NCBI GenBank assembly: GCA_039185015.1
Contig: JBCDAU010000032.1
Coordinates: forward strand, 1-63,980
Direction: 5' to 3'
Length of the DNA: 63,980 nucleotides
Source of the DNA: JBCBSZ01 sp039185015
GTDB lineage: Bacteria > Actinomycetota > Acidimicrobiia > Acidimicrobiales > Poriferisodalaceae
Position numbers and translations under genes: made by a program. Within the stretch, counting starts at the first letter, position 1, and each line of letters begins with the position of its first letter. The notes beneath the pieces were generated by a model that saw only the letters and a list, made by a program, of their open reading frames with translations, did not search any database and was not told where the DNA came from. Positions 32,003 to 42,125 of the stretch are shown here, one piece after another.

Positions 32003-32008
32003 ACGCTA
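32003..32008 (-). promoter_or_regulatory. Mirror copy of the axis-proximal -10 box
   Basis: Exact inverted copy of 31973-31978. Confidence 0.45.
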
Positions 32009-32022
32009 CCGACCGGCAGGAC

Positions 32023-34569
32023 TCACAGACTTCGGATTGCCTCGAGGACATTGAGGCGCCCGGCCCGACGAGCGGGGAGCGAGGCCGCGACGAGCCCGGC
32101 GATGCCGGCGACGATCACGTACACGATGAGCGTCCCCCACGGCACGGCGAAGTCGCTCACGAACGAGTCCGGCAGCGCGGTGGTCACGCCGTAGCCGAAG
32201 ACGATGCCGAGCACGACGCCCAAGGCCGCACCGAAGGTCGCCACGATGGCGGCCTCCCAGCGGATCATCGAGCGGGCCTGGCGACGACTCATGCCGACCG
32301 CACGCAACAGGCCGATCTCCCGGGTCCGTTCGAAGACGGACAGGGCGAGCGTGTTGGCGATGCCCAGCAGCGCGATGAGCACCGAGAAGCCGACCATGCC
32401 CTGGATGATCGCCAGGAAGGTGTCGAGCTGGGCTTCCTGGCTGTCGGCGAACTCCTCGCTGCTCTCGACGTTGACCTGCGGGTAATCGGTGGCGATCTCG
32501 TCGAGGACGGCCTGGGCCTCCTCCATGGACACGCCGTCGGCGTTCTTCGCCGCGACGAACAGGTCGTCGGTGGTGCCGAAGCGTCCCGCCTGCCAACTCG
32601 ACAGGTCGATGACCCAGTTCCCGAGGATGCTGGCGTCGCCGTAGATCGCCGCCACCATGACGTCCTCGGTGTCGCCGTTCGCGTAGGTCAACGTGAGCGA
32701 GTCACCGACCGAGACGCCCTGGTCCTCGGCGGAGTCCTCGTGGAGGAGGAGGTCGCCGGGGCCGGCGTCGAGAGAGCCCTCGACGACGTCCGGATCGATG
32801 AGCCCGTCGATCTGGGCGAGGTCGGCGGCGAACACGTCCTTGCTCTCGCCATCGACCTGGGCCACACCGACACGGAAGGGAGTGCTGCGGTCGAACTCCG
32901 GGGCCGCGTCGATCTCCTCCGCGAGCCCGGTGCCGAAGCCGACCTCGAAGCTCTCGGAGCTGATGTACCAGTCCGCTTCGATCGCGCTGTCCAGCGTGTT
33001 CCGGAACGTCTCCTTGAGGGACTCGCCCGTCACCGCGGCCATCCCGACGAGGGCGAGGCCGACCATGAGCGCGCCGGCGGTCGCCGCCGTCCGCTGGTTG
33101 TTCCGCGACGAGTTCTCCTGGGCGAGACGGCCGCTCATGCCCAACCACGGCAGGTAGCGCAGCGGAGCGCCGAGCGCCTTGGTGGCCGGGCTCGAGAACA
33201 GCGGGCTCAGCAGCGTGGTGCCGATGAAGACGCTGAGCGCACCGAGCACCAGCAGCGTCAGCTGCGGCACGGCGCTGTCGTACTCGCCGAAGAGGCCGAG
33301 TGCCATGCCGAGTAGGCCGATGGCCAGCAGCGACGCACCGATGATGGTGCGACGGCGACCCTCGCCCTCACCGAAGCGGAACCCGTCCTGCATCGCCGCG
33401 ACCGGCGGGATGGTGCTCGCCCGACGGGACGGCGTGATCGAGCTCAGCATCGTGACCCCGATGCCCACGACGAGCCCGGCCAGGATGGTCGAGGTCGACG
33501 GGGTCAGGCCGAAGCTGGGGAGGTCGGCGCCGAGCGCCCCGAAGAGCCCTCGCAGCATCACGGCGAGCACCATCCCGAAGAGGATGCCGAGGATGGATGC
33601 CACGACGCCGACGAGGAGCGACTCGCCGAGCACGGACCCCCGCACCTGACGGGCGGACGCACCGACGGCACGCAGCAGCGCCAGCTCTCGCACCCGCTGG
33701 CCGAGGACGATGTTGAACGTGTTGTTGATGAGGAAGGCCGCCACGAACAGCGAGATGCCCGCGAACCCGAGCAGGACGTTGCCGAGGATGTCGACGATCT
33801 CGGCGAAGTCCTCCTGGTCCTCGCTGATCGCGACGTCTGAGCTGACCACCTCGACGCCGTCGGGCAACGCCGCGGCGATGCTGCTGAGCAGCGTCTCGGA
33901 GTCGACGGTGTCGTCGGCGATGACCTGGATCTCCTGGATCGTGTCGCCGACGCCCATCATCCGCTGGAGGTCGTCGAGCTCGAAGACGAACACCTTGGCT
34001 CCGCCGAGCTCGTTGTCGTCGCCGAACCGGAAGCTGCCGACCAGGGTGAACGTCTCACGGCCGGACGAGGTGATGACCTCGTAGGCGTCGCCGATCACGA
34101 GGTCGTTGTCGTCGAGCGTGCCGATGTCGACCATGAACTCGCCGGCCTCGGGCTCGGCGCCTTCCTGGACCTGCACGTCCGTGGCGCCGCTGCTGTCGGA
34201 GTTGGTCGAGATCGTCGGACCCGTGTTCGGGTCGAAGATGTTCTCGCCCTCCGCATCGATCGGTACGAGCGAGAAGCTCGTGAGGACCGGGGTCGCCGCC
34301 TCGACGCCGTCGATGCCGGCGACGACGTCGACGAGCTCCTCGGGGATCGGTGGGGTCAGGCCGGTGCCGTCGTCGAACTCGGTCGCGCCACGGACCTCGG
34401 CATCGAGGTCGGCGTTGATGTCCTCGACGATGCCGTCGAAGGTGTCCTTCAGGCCATCGCGGATGACGAAGGCGCCCACGACGAACCCGACGCCGAGCAC
34501 GACGGCGAAGGCGGTGAGCGCGAAGCGGATCTTGTGGGAGAGCAGGCTGCGAACCGTCAAGGTGAACAT
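32023..34569 (-). CDS. FtsX/MacB-type ABC permease (mirror copy)
   Basis: Exact inverted copy of 29412-31958; the 848-residue protein is identical. The two copies point at each other across the axis, an arrangement created by the palindrome. Confidence 0.9.
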   Translation of the reverse strand: MFTLTVRSLLSHKIRFALTAFAVVLGVGFVVGAFVIRDGLKDTFDGIVEDINADLDAEVRGATEFDDGTGLTPPIPEELVDVVAGIDGVEAATPVLTSFSLVPIDAEGENIFDPNTGPTISTNSDSSGATDVQVQEGAEPEAGEFMVDIGTLDDNDLVIGDAYEVITSSGRETFTLVGSFRFGDDNELGGAKVFVFELDDLQRMMGVGDTIQEIQVIADDTVDSETLLSSIAAALPDGVEVVSSDVAISEDQEDFAEIVDILGNVLLGFAGISLFVAAFLINNTFNIVLGQRVRELALLRAVGASARQVRGSVLGESLLVGVVASILGILFGMVLAVMLRGLFGALGADLPSFGLTPSTSTILAGLVVGIGVTMLSSITPSRRASTIPPVAAMQDGFRFGEGEGRRRTIIGASLLAIGLLGMALGLFGEYDSAVPQLTLLVLGALSVFIGTTLLSPLFSSPATKALGAPLRYLPWLGMSGRLAQENSSRNNQRTAATAGALMVGLALVGMAAVTGESLKETFRNTLDSAIEADWYISSESFEVGFGTGLAEEIDAAPEFDRSTPFRVGVAQVDGESKDVFAADLAQIDGLIDPDVVEGSLDAGPGDLLLHEDSAEDQGVSVGDSLTLTYANGDTEDVMVAAIYGDASILGNWVIDLSSWQAGRFGTTDDLFVAAKNADGVSMEEAQAVLDEIATDYPQVNVESSEEFADSQEAQLDTFLAIIQGMVGFSVLIALLGIANTLALSVFERTREIGLLRAVGMSRRQARSMIRWEAAIVATFGAALGVVLGIVFGYGVTTALPDSFVSDFAVPWGTLIVYVIVAGIAGLVAASLPARRAGRLNVLEAIRSL

Positions 34570-34579
34570 GGTCGGCTCC

Positions 34580-35332
34580 TCAGTCCCCGAAGGCCTTCAT
34601 GCGGTCGAGGACGCGATCGGCCGTCGGGTCCTCCATCTCGTCGACGATGCGTCCGTCGGCGAGGAAGACGACTCGGTCGGCGTACGCCGCAGCGGACGGG
34701 TCGTGGGTGACCATCACGATGGTCTGTCCGAACTCGCGGACCGCTCGACGCATGAAGTCGAGGATCTCGGCACCCGTGCGGGAGTCGAGGTTGCCGGTGG
34801 GCTCGTCGGCGAAGATGATGTCCGGCCGCCCGGCGAGCGCGCGGGCCACGGCGACGCGCTGCTGTTGTCCACCCGAGAGCTCACCCGGGCGATGCGACAG
34901 GCGGTCGCTCAGCCCGACGGTCTTGACGACCTGTTCGAACCAGTCCTGCTCGACCTTGGTGCTCGCGAGGAGCTGGGGGAGCGTGATGTTCTCCTCGGCC
35001 GAGAGGGTCGGTACGAGGTTGAAGGCCTGGAAGACGAAGCCGATGCGGTCGCGGCGCAGGCGGGTGAGCTGCTTCTCGTTGAGCGAGGTCAGGTCGGTGT
35101 CGCCGATGAAGACCCGGCCGTCGGTCAGGTCGTCGAGGCCGGCGATGCAGTGCATCAGCGTCGACTTGCCCGAGCCGGACGGGCCCATCACCGCGGTGAA
35201 GCGCCCGGTCTCGAAGCCGATGGTGATGTCGTCGAGGGCGCGGACCTCGGTGTCACCCCTGCCGTAGATCTTGCGGGCGTTCTCGGTGCGGGCGGCGATG
35301 GTCGTACGGGCAGGTGATTCGACCTGGGACAT
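34580..35332 (-). CDS. MacB/LolD-type ABC ATPase (mirror copy)
   Basis: Exact inverted copy of 28649-29401, identical 250-residue protein. Confidence 0.9.
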   Translation of the reverse strand: MSQVESPARTTIAARTENARKIYGRGDTEVRALDDITIGFETGRFTAVMGPSGSGKSTLMHCIAGLDDLTDGRVFIGDTDLTSLNEKQLTRLRRDRIGFVFQAFNLVPTLSAEENITLPQLLASTKVEQDWFEQVVKTVGLSDRLSHRPGELSGGQQQRVAVARALAGRPDIIFADEPTGNLDSRTGAEILDFMRRAVREFGQTIVMVTHDPSAAAYADRVVFLADGRIVDEMEDPTADRVLDRMKAFGD

Positions 35333-35372
35333 GGCGGTTCCTCTGGCAGCGTCTCGATGGGTGTCGAGGGCG

Positions 35373-35378
35373 ACGCTA
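35373..35378 (-). promoter_or_regulatory. -10 box of the ABC unit (mirror copy)
   Basis: Exact inverted copy of 28603-28608. Confidence 0.42.
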
Positions 35379-35410
35379 GAGAAGGTCCCCGAGCGGGCAC
35401 ATCGTCGACG

Positions 35411-35432
35411 AGGATGATCCGCACCTCATCCT
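35411..35432. promoter_or_regulatory. AGGATGA-N8-TCATCCT inverted repeat (mirror copy)
   Basis: Exact inverted copy of 28549-28570. Confidence 0.48.
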
Positions 35433-35450
35433 TCCGGACGATGACGGACG

Positions 35451-36122
35451 TCACATGCCGGCCGGATCGGCTCCCGGGAGGACGACGCCGTGCTCGTAGG
35501 CCCAGACGACGGCCTGCACGCGGTCTCGCAGGCCGAGCTTCGACAGCAGGTGGCCGACGTGGGTCTTCACCGTCGTCTCCGAGACGAAGAGCGCTTCGGC
35601 GATCTCGGCGTTCGAGCTGCCCTTCGCCACCTCCTGGAGCACCTCGCGCTCACGCTCGGTCAGCTGATCGAGCTCGATCGGCGGGGCGGCCTGGGCTGGT
35701 TCGTCGGTGAAGCGCTCGATGAGTCGGCGCGTGACGGAGGGAGCGAGGAGCGCATCGCCCGCGGCGACCACGCGCACGGCGTCGACCAGCTGCTCGGGCG
35801 GAGCGTCCTTCAAGAGGAAGCCGGATGCCCCGGCGCGTAGGGCGGTGTGTACGTAGTCGTCCAGGTCGAAGGTCGTCACGATCAGGATCCGGGCGCGGTC
35901 GCCGGCCTGCTCGTTGATCAGGCGGGTCGCCTCGACGCCGTCCATCTCGGGCATGCGGACGTCCATCACGACGACGTCGGGCCGCAGTACCCGATGGCGA
36001 TCGATCGCCTCCTTGCCGTCGGCGGCCTCACCGATGACCTCGATGTCGTCCTCGGCCTCGAGCATCATGCGGAAGCCACTGCGGACCAACGCCTGATCGT
36101 CGACGACCAGCACCCGGATCAC
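35451..36122 (-). CDS. NarL/LuxR-type response regulator (mirror copy)
   Basis: Exact inverted copy of 27859-28530, identical 223-residue protein. Confidence 0.9.
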   Translation of the reverse strand: MIRVLVVDDQALVRSGFRMMLEAEDDIEVIGEAADGKEAIDRHRVLRPDVVVMDVRMPEMDGVEATRLINEQAGDRARILIVTTFDLDDYVHTALRAGASGFLLKDAPPEQLVDAVRVVAAGDALLAPSVTRRLIERFTDEPAQAAPPIELDQLTEREREVLQEVAKGSSNAEIAEALFVSETTVKTHVGHLLSKLGLRDRVQAVVWAYEHGVVLPGADPAGM

Positions 36123-37327
36123 GAGGCCGCCCGCTGCGGTACCGGGAAGGTCGCACGCACCTGCCAGCCGCCACCCACGCGGGGACCGTGGCGGAGCTGG
36201 CCGTCGAACATCGAGACGCGCTCCTCGAGGCCGAGCAGCCCGAACCCCGGACCGCTCGATTCGTCGGCCGCGCCGCCCCGTCCGTCGTCGACGATCTCGA
36301 CGACCAGCGCGTCGGTCTCGGTCCGCAGTCCGATGCGGACCGATGCGGGACCGGCGTGCTTCATGACGTTGGTCAGCGCCTCCTGGACCACCCGGTAGAC
36401 GCTGAGCTCTCGGCCGGGGGACAGCGGTGGGAGTGGGTCGATGTCGAGCTCCACGTCGACACCCGCGGTCCGGCACTGCTCCACCAGCGCTTCGAGCTGG
36501 ACCAGCCCGGGCTGCGGGGTGAGCTCCTCGGACTCGTCGCCGGACCGGAGCACCGCGAGGACGCGGCGGAGCTCGCGCATGGCACCGCGGCCCGTCGTCT
36601 CGATCGACTCGAGCGAGGCCGACACCTGCGGCCGCTCGTCGCCCAGGGCCCGGCGTGCGGCGCCGGCCTGCACCACCATGACGCTGACGCCGTGGGCGAC
36701 CACGTCGTGGAGCTCGCGGGTGAGACGCCGCCGTTCCTCGACGACCGCCAGCCGGGCCCGCTCGTCCTGTTCGGCCTCGAGGCGACGGGCCCGTTCCTCG
36801 AGCTCGGCCTGGTAGGCCCGGCGGTACCGGATGCTGTCGCCCAGGAACCAGGCGATGCCGAAGATCAGGTAGTTGAGGACGGCCACGAAGATGCCGTTGA
36901 CCTCGTTGGAGACGGCGACAGCGATGACGAGCACCACCATGGCCGTGACGACGAGCGAGGCGACCGCTCGGTCGCGTCGCGCGTAGACCGCGCAGCTGTA
37001 GAGCAGGATGACGAGTCCGGCGGTGGCCGGCGGCTCGGCGTAGTCCATCCAGACCACGGTCGTCGTCGCCGCTCCGGCGATGACCATGGCGGTGGTGGGA
37101 ACGGTGCGGCGCACGATCACCGGTGCGGCCATGGCGAGCACGAGGAGCCAGTACCCGGCGTCGATCTCCCGTTCGAAGGACGTGTCGAGCTCGCTCCCCG
37201 TGGCCACCGCGAGCACGGTGGCGAACACCAGCGCGAGCGCCAGGAGCCCGTCGCCCAGCCACGGTCGCCGACGGAAGGCGTCGAAACCGCTCCACCGGGC
37301 CATCGTCCTGGTCGGGGGACCACTCAT
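36119..37327 (-). CDS. DesK/NarX-type sensor kinase (mirror copy)
   Basis: Exact inverted copy of 26654-27862, identical 402-residue protein. Confidence 0.88.
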   Translation of the reverse strand: MSGPPTRTMARWSGFDAFRRRPWLGDGLLALALVFATVLAVATGSELDTSFEREIDAGYWLLVLAMAAPVIVRRTVPTTAMVIAGAATTTVVWMDYAEPPATAGLVILLYSCAVYARRDRAVASLVVTAMVVLVIAVAVSNEVNGIFVAVLNYLIFGIAWFLGDSIRYRRAYQAELEERARRLEAEQDERARLAVVEERRRLTRELHDVVAHGVSVMVVQAGAARRALGDERPQVSASLESIETTGRGAMRELRRVLAVLRSGDESEELTPQPGLVQLEALVEQCRTAGVDVELDIDPLPPLSPGRELSVYRVVQEALTNVMKHAGPASVRIGLRTETDALVVEIVDDGRGGAADESSGPGFGLLGLEERVSMFDGQLRHGPRVGGGWQVRATFPVPQRAAS

Positions 37328-37334
37328 CGTGGGC

Positions 37335-37340
37335 ATCGTA
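37335..37340 (-). promoter_or_regulatory. -10 box of the sensor kinase operon (mirror copy)
   Basis: Exact inverted copy of 26641-26646. Confidence 0.45.
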
Positions 37341-37443
37341 CGGTTCGGCGTCACCCGGGTCGTCCTCCGCGAGGAGGAGACGCGGCGTCGTCGACCGACA
37401 CGTCCCGTGGGGGAATCGGGGCGGTCCGAGAGGGCCGCTCTCG

Positions 37444-37449
37444 TACACT
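37444..37449 (+). promoter_or_regulatory. -10 box of the cyclase-AAA gene (mirror copy)
   Basis: Exact inverted copy of 26532-26537; TACACT is read directly on the plus strand here, 7 nt before the GTG at 37457. Confidence 0.48.
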
Positions 37450-37456
37450 CGTTCTC

Positions 37457-40400
37457 GTGATCTGCCCGTCCTGCGCGAGCCCGGTTCCGGACTCCGCTCG
37501 CTTCTGCCCGAACTGCGGGCACCTGCTGCAGGGATCGGACGAGCGACGGATCGTCACCGTGCTGTTCGCCGATCTCGTCGGCTTCACGGCCCTCGGCGAG
37601 CAGCGCGACCCCGAGCAGCTCAAGATCATCGTCGACCGTTGCTTCGAGCGGCTGGTGGCCGACATCACGGCCTTCGGCGGCAGCGTCGACAAGATCGTCG
37701 GTGACGCCGTCGTCGCCCTGTTCGGTGCGCCGCTCGCCCACGAGGACGACCCCGAACGAGCCGTGCGTGCCGCGCTCCGGATGCAGCGGACCGTCGGCGA
37801 GGTGTCCGCCGAGCTCGACACGCCGATCCGGATGCGCATCGGCGTGAACACCGGCGAGGTGCTCGTCGGCGCCCTGCGCGCCGGTGGCGACTACACCGCG
37901 ATGGGCGACACGGTGAACCTCGCCTCCCGCCTCGAGGCCACGGCCGCACCGGGTGAGGTCTTCGTCGGACCGTCGACCTACGAGGCGACCTCGGAGGTCG
38001 TGCGCTACGAGTCGCGCGGCACGATGGCCGTGCGGGGTCGCGAAGGTGCCATCGACGTGCACGCCGCCGTCGAGGAGCTGACGCTTCCCGGTCGTCGGCC
38101 GCGAGCCCAGCGGGCCCCGCTGGTCGGCCGCGACGCCGAGCTGAGCCTGCTCGGGGCGGCCGTCGAGGCGGCGGTCGAACGTCGTCACGCTCATCTGCTC
38201 GTGATCCCGGGCGAGGCCGGCCAGGGCAAGACCCGCCTCGCCGAGGAGGTCGCGCTCCAGACCGAGCTGACCCACGACGCGCTCGTGCTCGAGGGTCGGT
38301 GCCTTCCCTACGGCGAGACCAGTCCCTGGTGGCCGATCGCCGAGTCGATCCGCCAGCAGCTCCGGCTCAGCCCGCTCGACCCGCCGACGGTGGTGCGCGA
38401 GCGCATCGCCGCCTCGGTCCAGGGGCTGCTCGACGAGGACCACGAGCAGGTCACGACCGGACTCGCGCAGCTGATGGGCGTGGAGGAGCACGCCGGGTCG
38501 ATCGACCGGTCCCGCGCCCGCGACGAGGTCATCGACGCGCTCCACCGGTACCTCGCGGCCATCCTCTCGGAGCGGCCCGTGGTCATCGTCGTGTCCGACG
38601 TGCACTGGGCCGACCAGGCGCTCCTCGAGCTCGCCGAGCGACTCCTGGTCTCGCTGCAGCGGGAGCCCTTCGTGATCATCGCCACCACGCGGTGGAGTGG
38701 CGACGACGAGCGATGGGTCGCGCAGACCGGTCGCCACAACACGGTCGTCTGCAACCTCCTGCCGCTCGACCGGGGAGCCACCGCGCGCCTCGCGGCCGCG
38801 CTGCTCGGGACCGACGTGAGCGCCGAGCTCGCCGACGACCTCTACGAGCGGAGCGGCGGCAACCCGTTCTTCCTCGAGGAGCTCGTCAACCTGCTCTCCG
38901 AGTCCGCCGCCGGGCCGGCGCCCGACGACACCGGTCCGCTTCGCACCGAGCTGCCCGGCACCTTGCGAGGGCTGGTCTCCGCTCGTCTCGACGCGTTGAC
39001 CCCCGAGCAGCGCGGCATGGTGCAAGACGCTGCGGTCATCGGCCGTGATGGTCCCGTGTACGCGCTCGTGCTGATGGCGCAGGGTGCTCGCGAGGACGAA
39101 GCTCCCGAGCACGCGTTCCGCCAGCTCGTCGCCAAGGACATCTTCGAGACGAACGGTCCGGGCTGGCGGTTCCGCAGCGACCTGGTGCGCGAGGTCGCGT
39201 ACAGCACCCTCACGAAGGTCGTGCGGGCCAGCAAGCACGCCGGCATCGGCGACTGGCTGGAGACCCACCCGGAGCAGAGCGACACGACGCTGCGTGCCGC
39301 GAGCCGGGTGGCGTACCACTTCTACACCGCCGCGACGCTGGCCGAGGAGATCGGTGAGATCGCCGGGTTGCCCAGTGATCTGCGGATCCGTGCCATCGAC
39401 TCGCTCGAGCGCGTCGCCGAGCTCGCCGAGCAGGCCGACTCGAACTACGCGGCGGGCAAGGCCCACGCTCGGGTGTTGGAGCTGGCTCGCGACGACGAGG
39501 CCGACCGTCGACTCCGGGCGCTGCTCGGACGGGCGACCGTGCGGCTCGACCTCCGGGAGCTCCGGGGCGCACGGGACGACGGCGAGTCGGCGATGTCGGT
39601 GGCCGAGGTCAACGGCGATCGGTCGGCCGTGGCCCAGGCGCTCACGCTGCTATCCGAGGTCAGCGTCCTCGAGGGCGACATCGAGCAGGCCCGGAGCCTC
39701 GTCGAGGACTCGATCGCGCTGTGGCGTGACATCGGCGATCGCGCCGGCCACGCCGAGGCGCTGCGGCAGCGGGGCTTCATCTCCATGCGGGCCGGCGATC
39801 GGATCGAAGCCGAGCTGGCCTTCCGCACGGCGCTCGACATCTACCGCGAGCTCGGTGATCAGGCGGGCGAGGGGTGGTGCCTGCAGAACCTCGCGTGGCT
39901 CGCCTTCGAACAGGGAGATGTCGTCACCGCGAACGACCACCTCATCAACTCCATGACCCTCTTCGAAGAGGTCGGTGACCTCGGCGGCATCGGTTGGGCC
40001 ACGGGGCTGCTCGCCTACGTCCGCTACTACGAGGGGCGCACCGTCGAGGCGGAGGAGCTGGCGACCTCGACGCTCGTCGAGTCCGAACGCCGCGGCGAGC
40101 CGTGGGCGACGGGGATGATGAGCGTCCTACTGGCCTCCATCTCGCTGTGGTCGGGCCGGGGTCGAGAGGCCGTCGAGCGGGCGACCAGCGCCTACGAGGT
40201 CCTCGATCGGATCGACGACGACTACGGGCGGGTCCAGGCCCTCGCCGTGTTGGGTCGATCGCAGCTGGCCGTCGGCCGAACCGCTGAAGCGCAGACCACA
40301 CTCGCCCTGGCCGAGCAGGTGGCAGCCGGGATGCCCGGACGCCCAGTGTTCGACTTCGCCGAGGTCGTCCTGCTGAGCGCTGCGGTGCAGCGGGGCGACG

Positions 40401-40987
40401 GTGCGTCGGCACTGAGCATCGCCGAGGAGTTCGAGAACCGGGGTGGCACGCCGCAGGTCGGCGAGGTCGACCGGTCCGTCGCGCTCGCGCTCATGGAGCT
40501 GCAGACCGACACCGGCGACCCCCGGACGAGGCTCGACCGGTTGGCGGCCGCGCGAGGCGACGGCCAGCCGTCGGCCAACATCGCGAGCGCCCAGGCGCTG
40601 GCCGCCGCCGTGGCCGGCGACACCCGAGCGGCCATCGCCTTCGCCGACTCACTCGACGCCGAGGCGTCCACCTTCGTCGATCGCCGCACGGCCCAGCTGG
40701 CTGCGGGACTGGCCGCCGCCCGTTCCGGCCGTCAGGACGAGTCCATCGACCGCTTCGAGCGGGCGGTCGCCGACGTGGACCGCACCGACAGCAGGCTGTC
40801 CCAGGCGATCGTGCGGGTGGCTCGGGCCATCGCCTACCAGGCACTCGATCTCCCCGAGGCCCCCGAGCTCTCCGCCGAGGCCGAGCGTCGGGCCGCCGAG
40901 CTGGGCCTCTCGCTGGACGGCTGGCGGCACGTCTTCGCACTGGCGGTCGGCTCGGGCCGTGCCCCCGAGGTGCCCTCACTGCGCTGA
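37457..40987 (+). CDS. Zinc-ribbon, nucleotide cyclase, AAA, TPR protein (mirror copy)
   Basis: Exact inverted copy of 22994-26524, identical 1176-residue protein. Confidence 0.88.
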   Translation: MICPSCASPVPDSARFCPNCGHLLQGSDERRIVTVLFADLVGFTALGEQRDPEQLKIIVDRCFERLVADITAFGGSVDKIVGDAVVALFGAPLAHEDDPERAVRAALRMQRTVGEVSAELDTPIRMRIGVNTGEVLVGALRAGGDYTAMGDTVNLASRLEATAAPGEVFVGPSTYEATSEVVRYESRGTMAVRGREGAIDVHAAVEELTLPGRRPRAQRAPLVGRDAELSLLGAAVEAAVERRHAHLLVIPGEAGQGKTRLAEEVALQTELTHDALVLEGRCLPYGETSPWWPIAESIRQQLRLSPLDPPTVVRERIAASVQGLLDEDHEQVTTGLAQLMGVEEHAGSIDRSRARDEVIDALHRYLAAILSERPVVIVVSDVHWADQALLELAERLLVSLQREPFVIIATTRWSGDDERWVAQTGRHNTVVCNLLPLDRGATARLAAALLGTDVSAELADDLYERSGGNPFFLEELVNLLSESAAGPAPDDTGPLRTELPGTLRGLVSARLDALTPEQRGMVQDAAVIGRDGPVYALVLMAQGAREDEAPEHAFRQLVAKDIFETNGPGWRFRSDLVREVAYSTLTKVVRASKHAGIGDWLETHPEQSDTTLRAASRVAYHFYTAATLAEEIGEIAGLPSDLRIRAIDSLERVAELAEQADSNYAAGKAHARVLELARDDEADRRLRALLGRATVRLDLRELRGARDDGESAMSVAEVNGDRSAVAQALTLLSEVSVLEGDIEQARSLVEDSIALWRDIGDRAGHAEALRQRGFISMRAGDRIEAELAFRTALDIYRELGDQAGEGWCLQNLAWLAFEQGDVVTANDHLINSMTLFEEVGDLGGIGWATGLLAYVRYYEGRTVEAEELATSTLVESERRGEPWATGMMSVLLASISLWSGRGREAVERATSAYEVLDRIDDDYGRVQALAVLGRSQLAVGRTAEAQTTLALAEQVAAGMPGRPVFDFAEVVLLSAAVQRGDGASALSIAEEFENRGGTPQVGEVDRSVALALMELQTDTGDPRTRLDRLAAARGDGQPSANIASAQALAAAVAGDTRAAIAFADSLDAEASTFVDRRTAQLAAGLAAARSGRQDESIDRFERAVADVDRTDSRLSQAIVRVARAIAYQALDLPEAPELSAEAERRAAELGLSLDGWRHVFALAVGSGRAPEVPSLR

Positions 40988-41022
40988 CCAGGGCCGATTC
41001 GGTCGGTCTTTCGGGGTCGAAG

Positions 41023-41028
41023 TAACGT
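41023..41028 (+). promoter_or_regulatory. -10 box of the B12-binding subunit gene (mirror copy)
   Basis: Exact inverted copy of 22953-22958. Confidence 0.48.
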
Positions 41029-41034
41029 TGATCT

Positions 41035-41436
41035 GTGGCTGATCGCGTGCTCATCGCCAAGGTCGGGCTGGACGGGCACGACCGCGGGGTCAAGGTCGTC
41101 GCTCGGATCCTGCGCGACGCCGGCTTCGAGGTCATCTACACCGGGCTGTTCCAGAGCCCCGACACCGTGGTCTCGGCGGCCATCGACGAGGACGTCGACG
41201 CCGTGGGGCTGAGCATGCTGTCCGGGGCACACGAGGCGCTCGTGCCGCTGGTGGTGGAACGTCTCCGCGCTGCGGGCTCCGACATCCCGGTCGTGCTCGG
41301 CGGGATCATCCCCGACACCGACGTCGAGTCGATGACCGAGGCCGGTGTCGCCGAGATCCTCACGCCGGGGTCCACCGCCGAGGAGGTCGTCGAGGCGGTG
41401 CGTCGGGCGATCGACGGCTCCCGAGCCGCCAGCTGA
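41035..41436 (+). CDS. Standalone B12-binding mutase subunit (mirror copy)
   Basis: Exact inverted copy of 22545-22946, identical 133-residue protein. Confidence 0.87.
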   Translation: MADRVLIAKVGLDGHDRGVKVVARILRDAGFEVIYTGLFQSPDTVVSAAIDEDVDAVGLSMLSGAHEALVPLVVERLRAAGSDIPVVLGGIIPDTDVESMTEAGVAEILTPGSTAEEVVEAVRRAIDGSRAAS

Positions 41437-41486
41437 CGACCCACGCGACCGCGCCCGCCGGCTCGGGCGTGGCACCCTCGTCAGGC

Positions 41487-42125
41487 ATGTCCGACGAGGA
41501 TCCCCTGCAGTCGTTCCGTCACGACGTGCGGAGCCCACTCAACGCCGTCCTCGGCTTCGCGATGCTCCTCGAGGCCGAGCTCGACGGCGACCAGCTCGAG
41601 TCCGCCGCCCACATCCGCCGCAGTGCCGAGCAGATCCTGGCGCTCGTGGACGGGCTCGGTCCGAACGCCGTCGCCGGCGCGACGTCCGAGCCGAGCGAGT
41701 CCGATGCGTCAGCCGCCGATGAGGTCGGGGACGGGCATCGGGTGGTCCTCGTCGAGGACAACCGCTCGAACGTCCGTCTCGTCGAGCGGATCCTCGGTCA
41801 TCGTCCGTCGGTCAGCCTGCACGCGCTCCACGACGTCGTCGAGCTGCGCGACTGGCTCCAGAGCGGAGCGGTCAGCCCGGCGCTGATCCTGCTGGATCGG
41901 CACCTCGCCGGCGAGGACGCGCTGCGGCTCCTGCCCTCTATCACCGACGCGCACCCCGGTGTACCTGTGGTGGTGGTGACCGCCGACGCCACCGAGGTGG
42001 CGCGCGACGAGGCGATCATCGCCGGAGCGGTGGACGTGTTGACGAAGCCGTTCTCGGTGGCCGGTCTCCTCGAGACCGTCGACCATCAGCTCTCGTCGTC
42101 GTCGAGCTCGGGCTCGAAGCGGTAG
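41487..42125 (+). CDS. HisKA-receiver protein (mirror copy)
   Basis: Exact inverted copy of 21856-22494, identical protein, with the same 40-bp tail overlap with the OmpR-type gene. Confidence 0.84.
   Translation: MSDEDPLQSFRHDVRSPLNAVLGFAMLLEAELDGDQLESAAHIRRSAEQILALVDGLGPNAVAGATSEPSESDASAADEVGDGHRVVLVEDNRSNVRLVERILGHRPSVSLHALHDVVELRDWLQSGAVSPALILLDRHLAGEDALRLLPSITDAHPGVPVVVVTADATEVARDEAIIAGAVDVLTKPFSVAGLLETVDHQLSSSSSSGSKR

Noticed and set aside
30666..33315. Long open frames crossing the axis (30666-32051 minus and 31930-33315 plus), each 461 codons
   Set aside because: They are antisense to the FtsX permease for most of their length and exist only because the palindrome joins the start of a cut gene to the reversed permease. 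Composition is Asp/Arg/Gly-rich, as expected for antisense GC-rich DNA.
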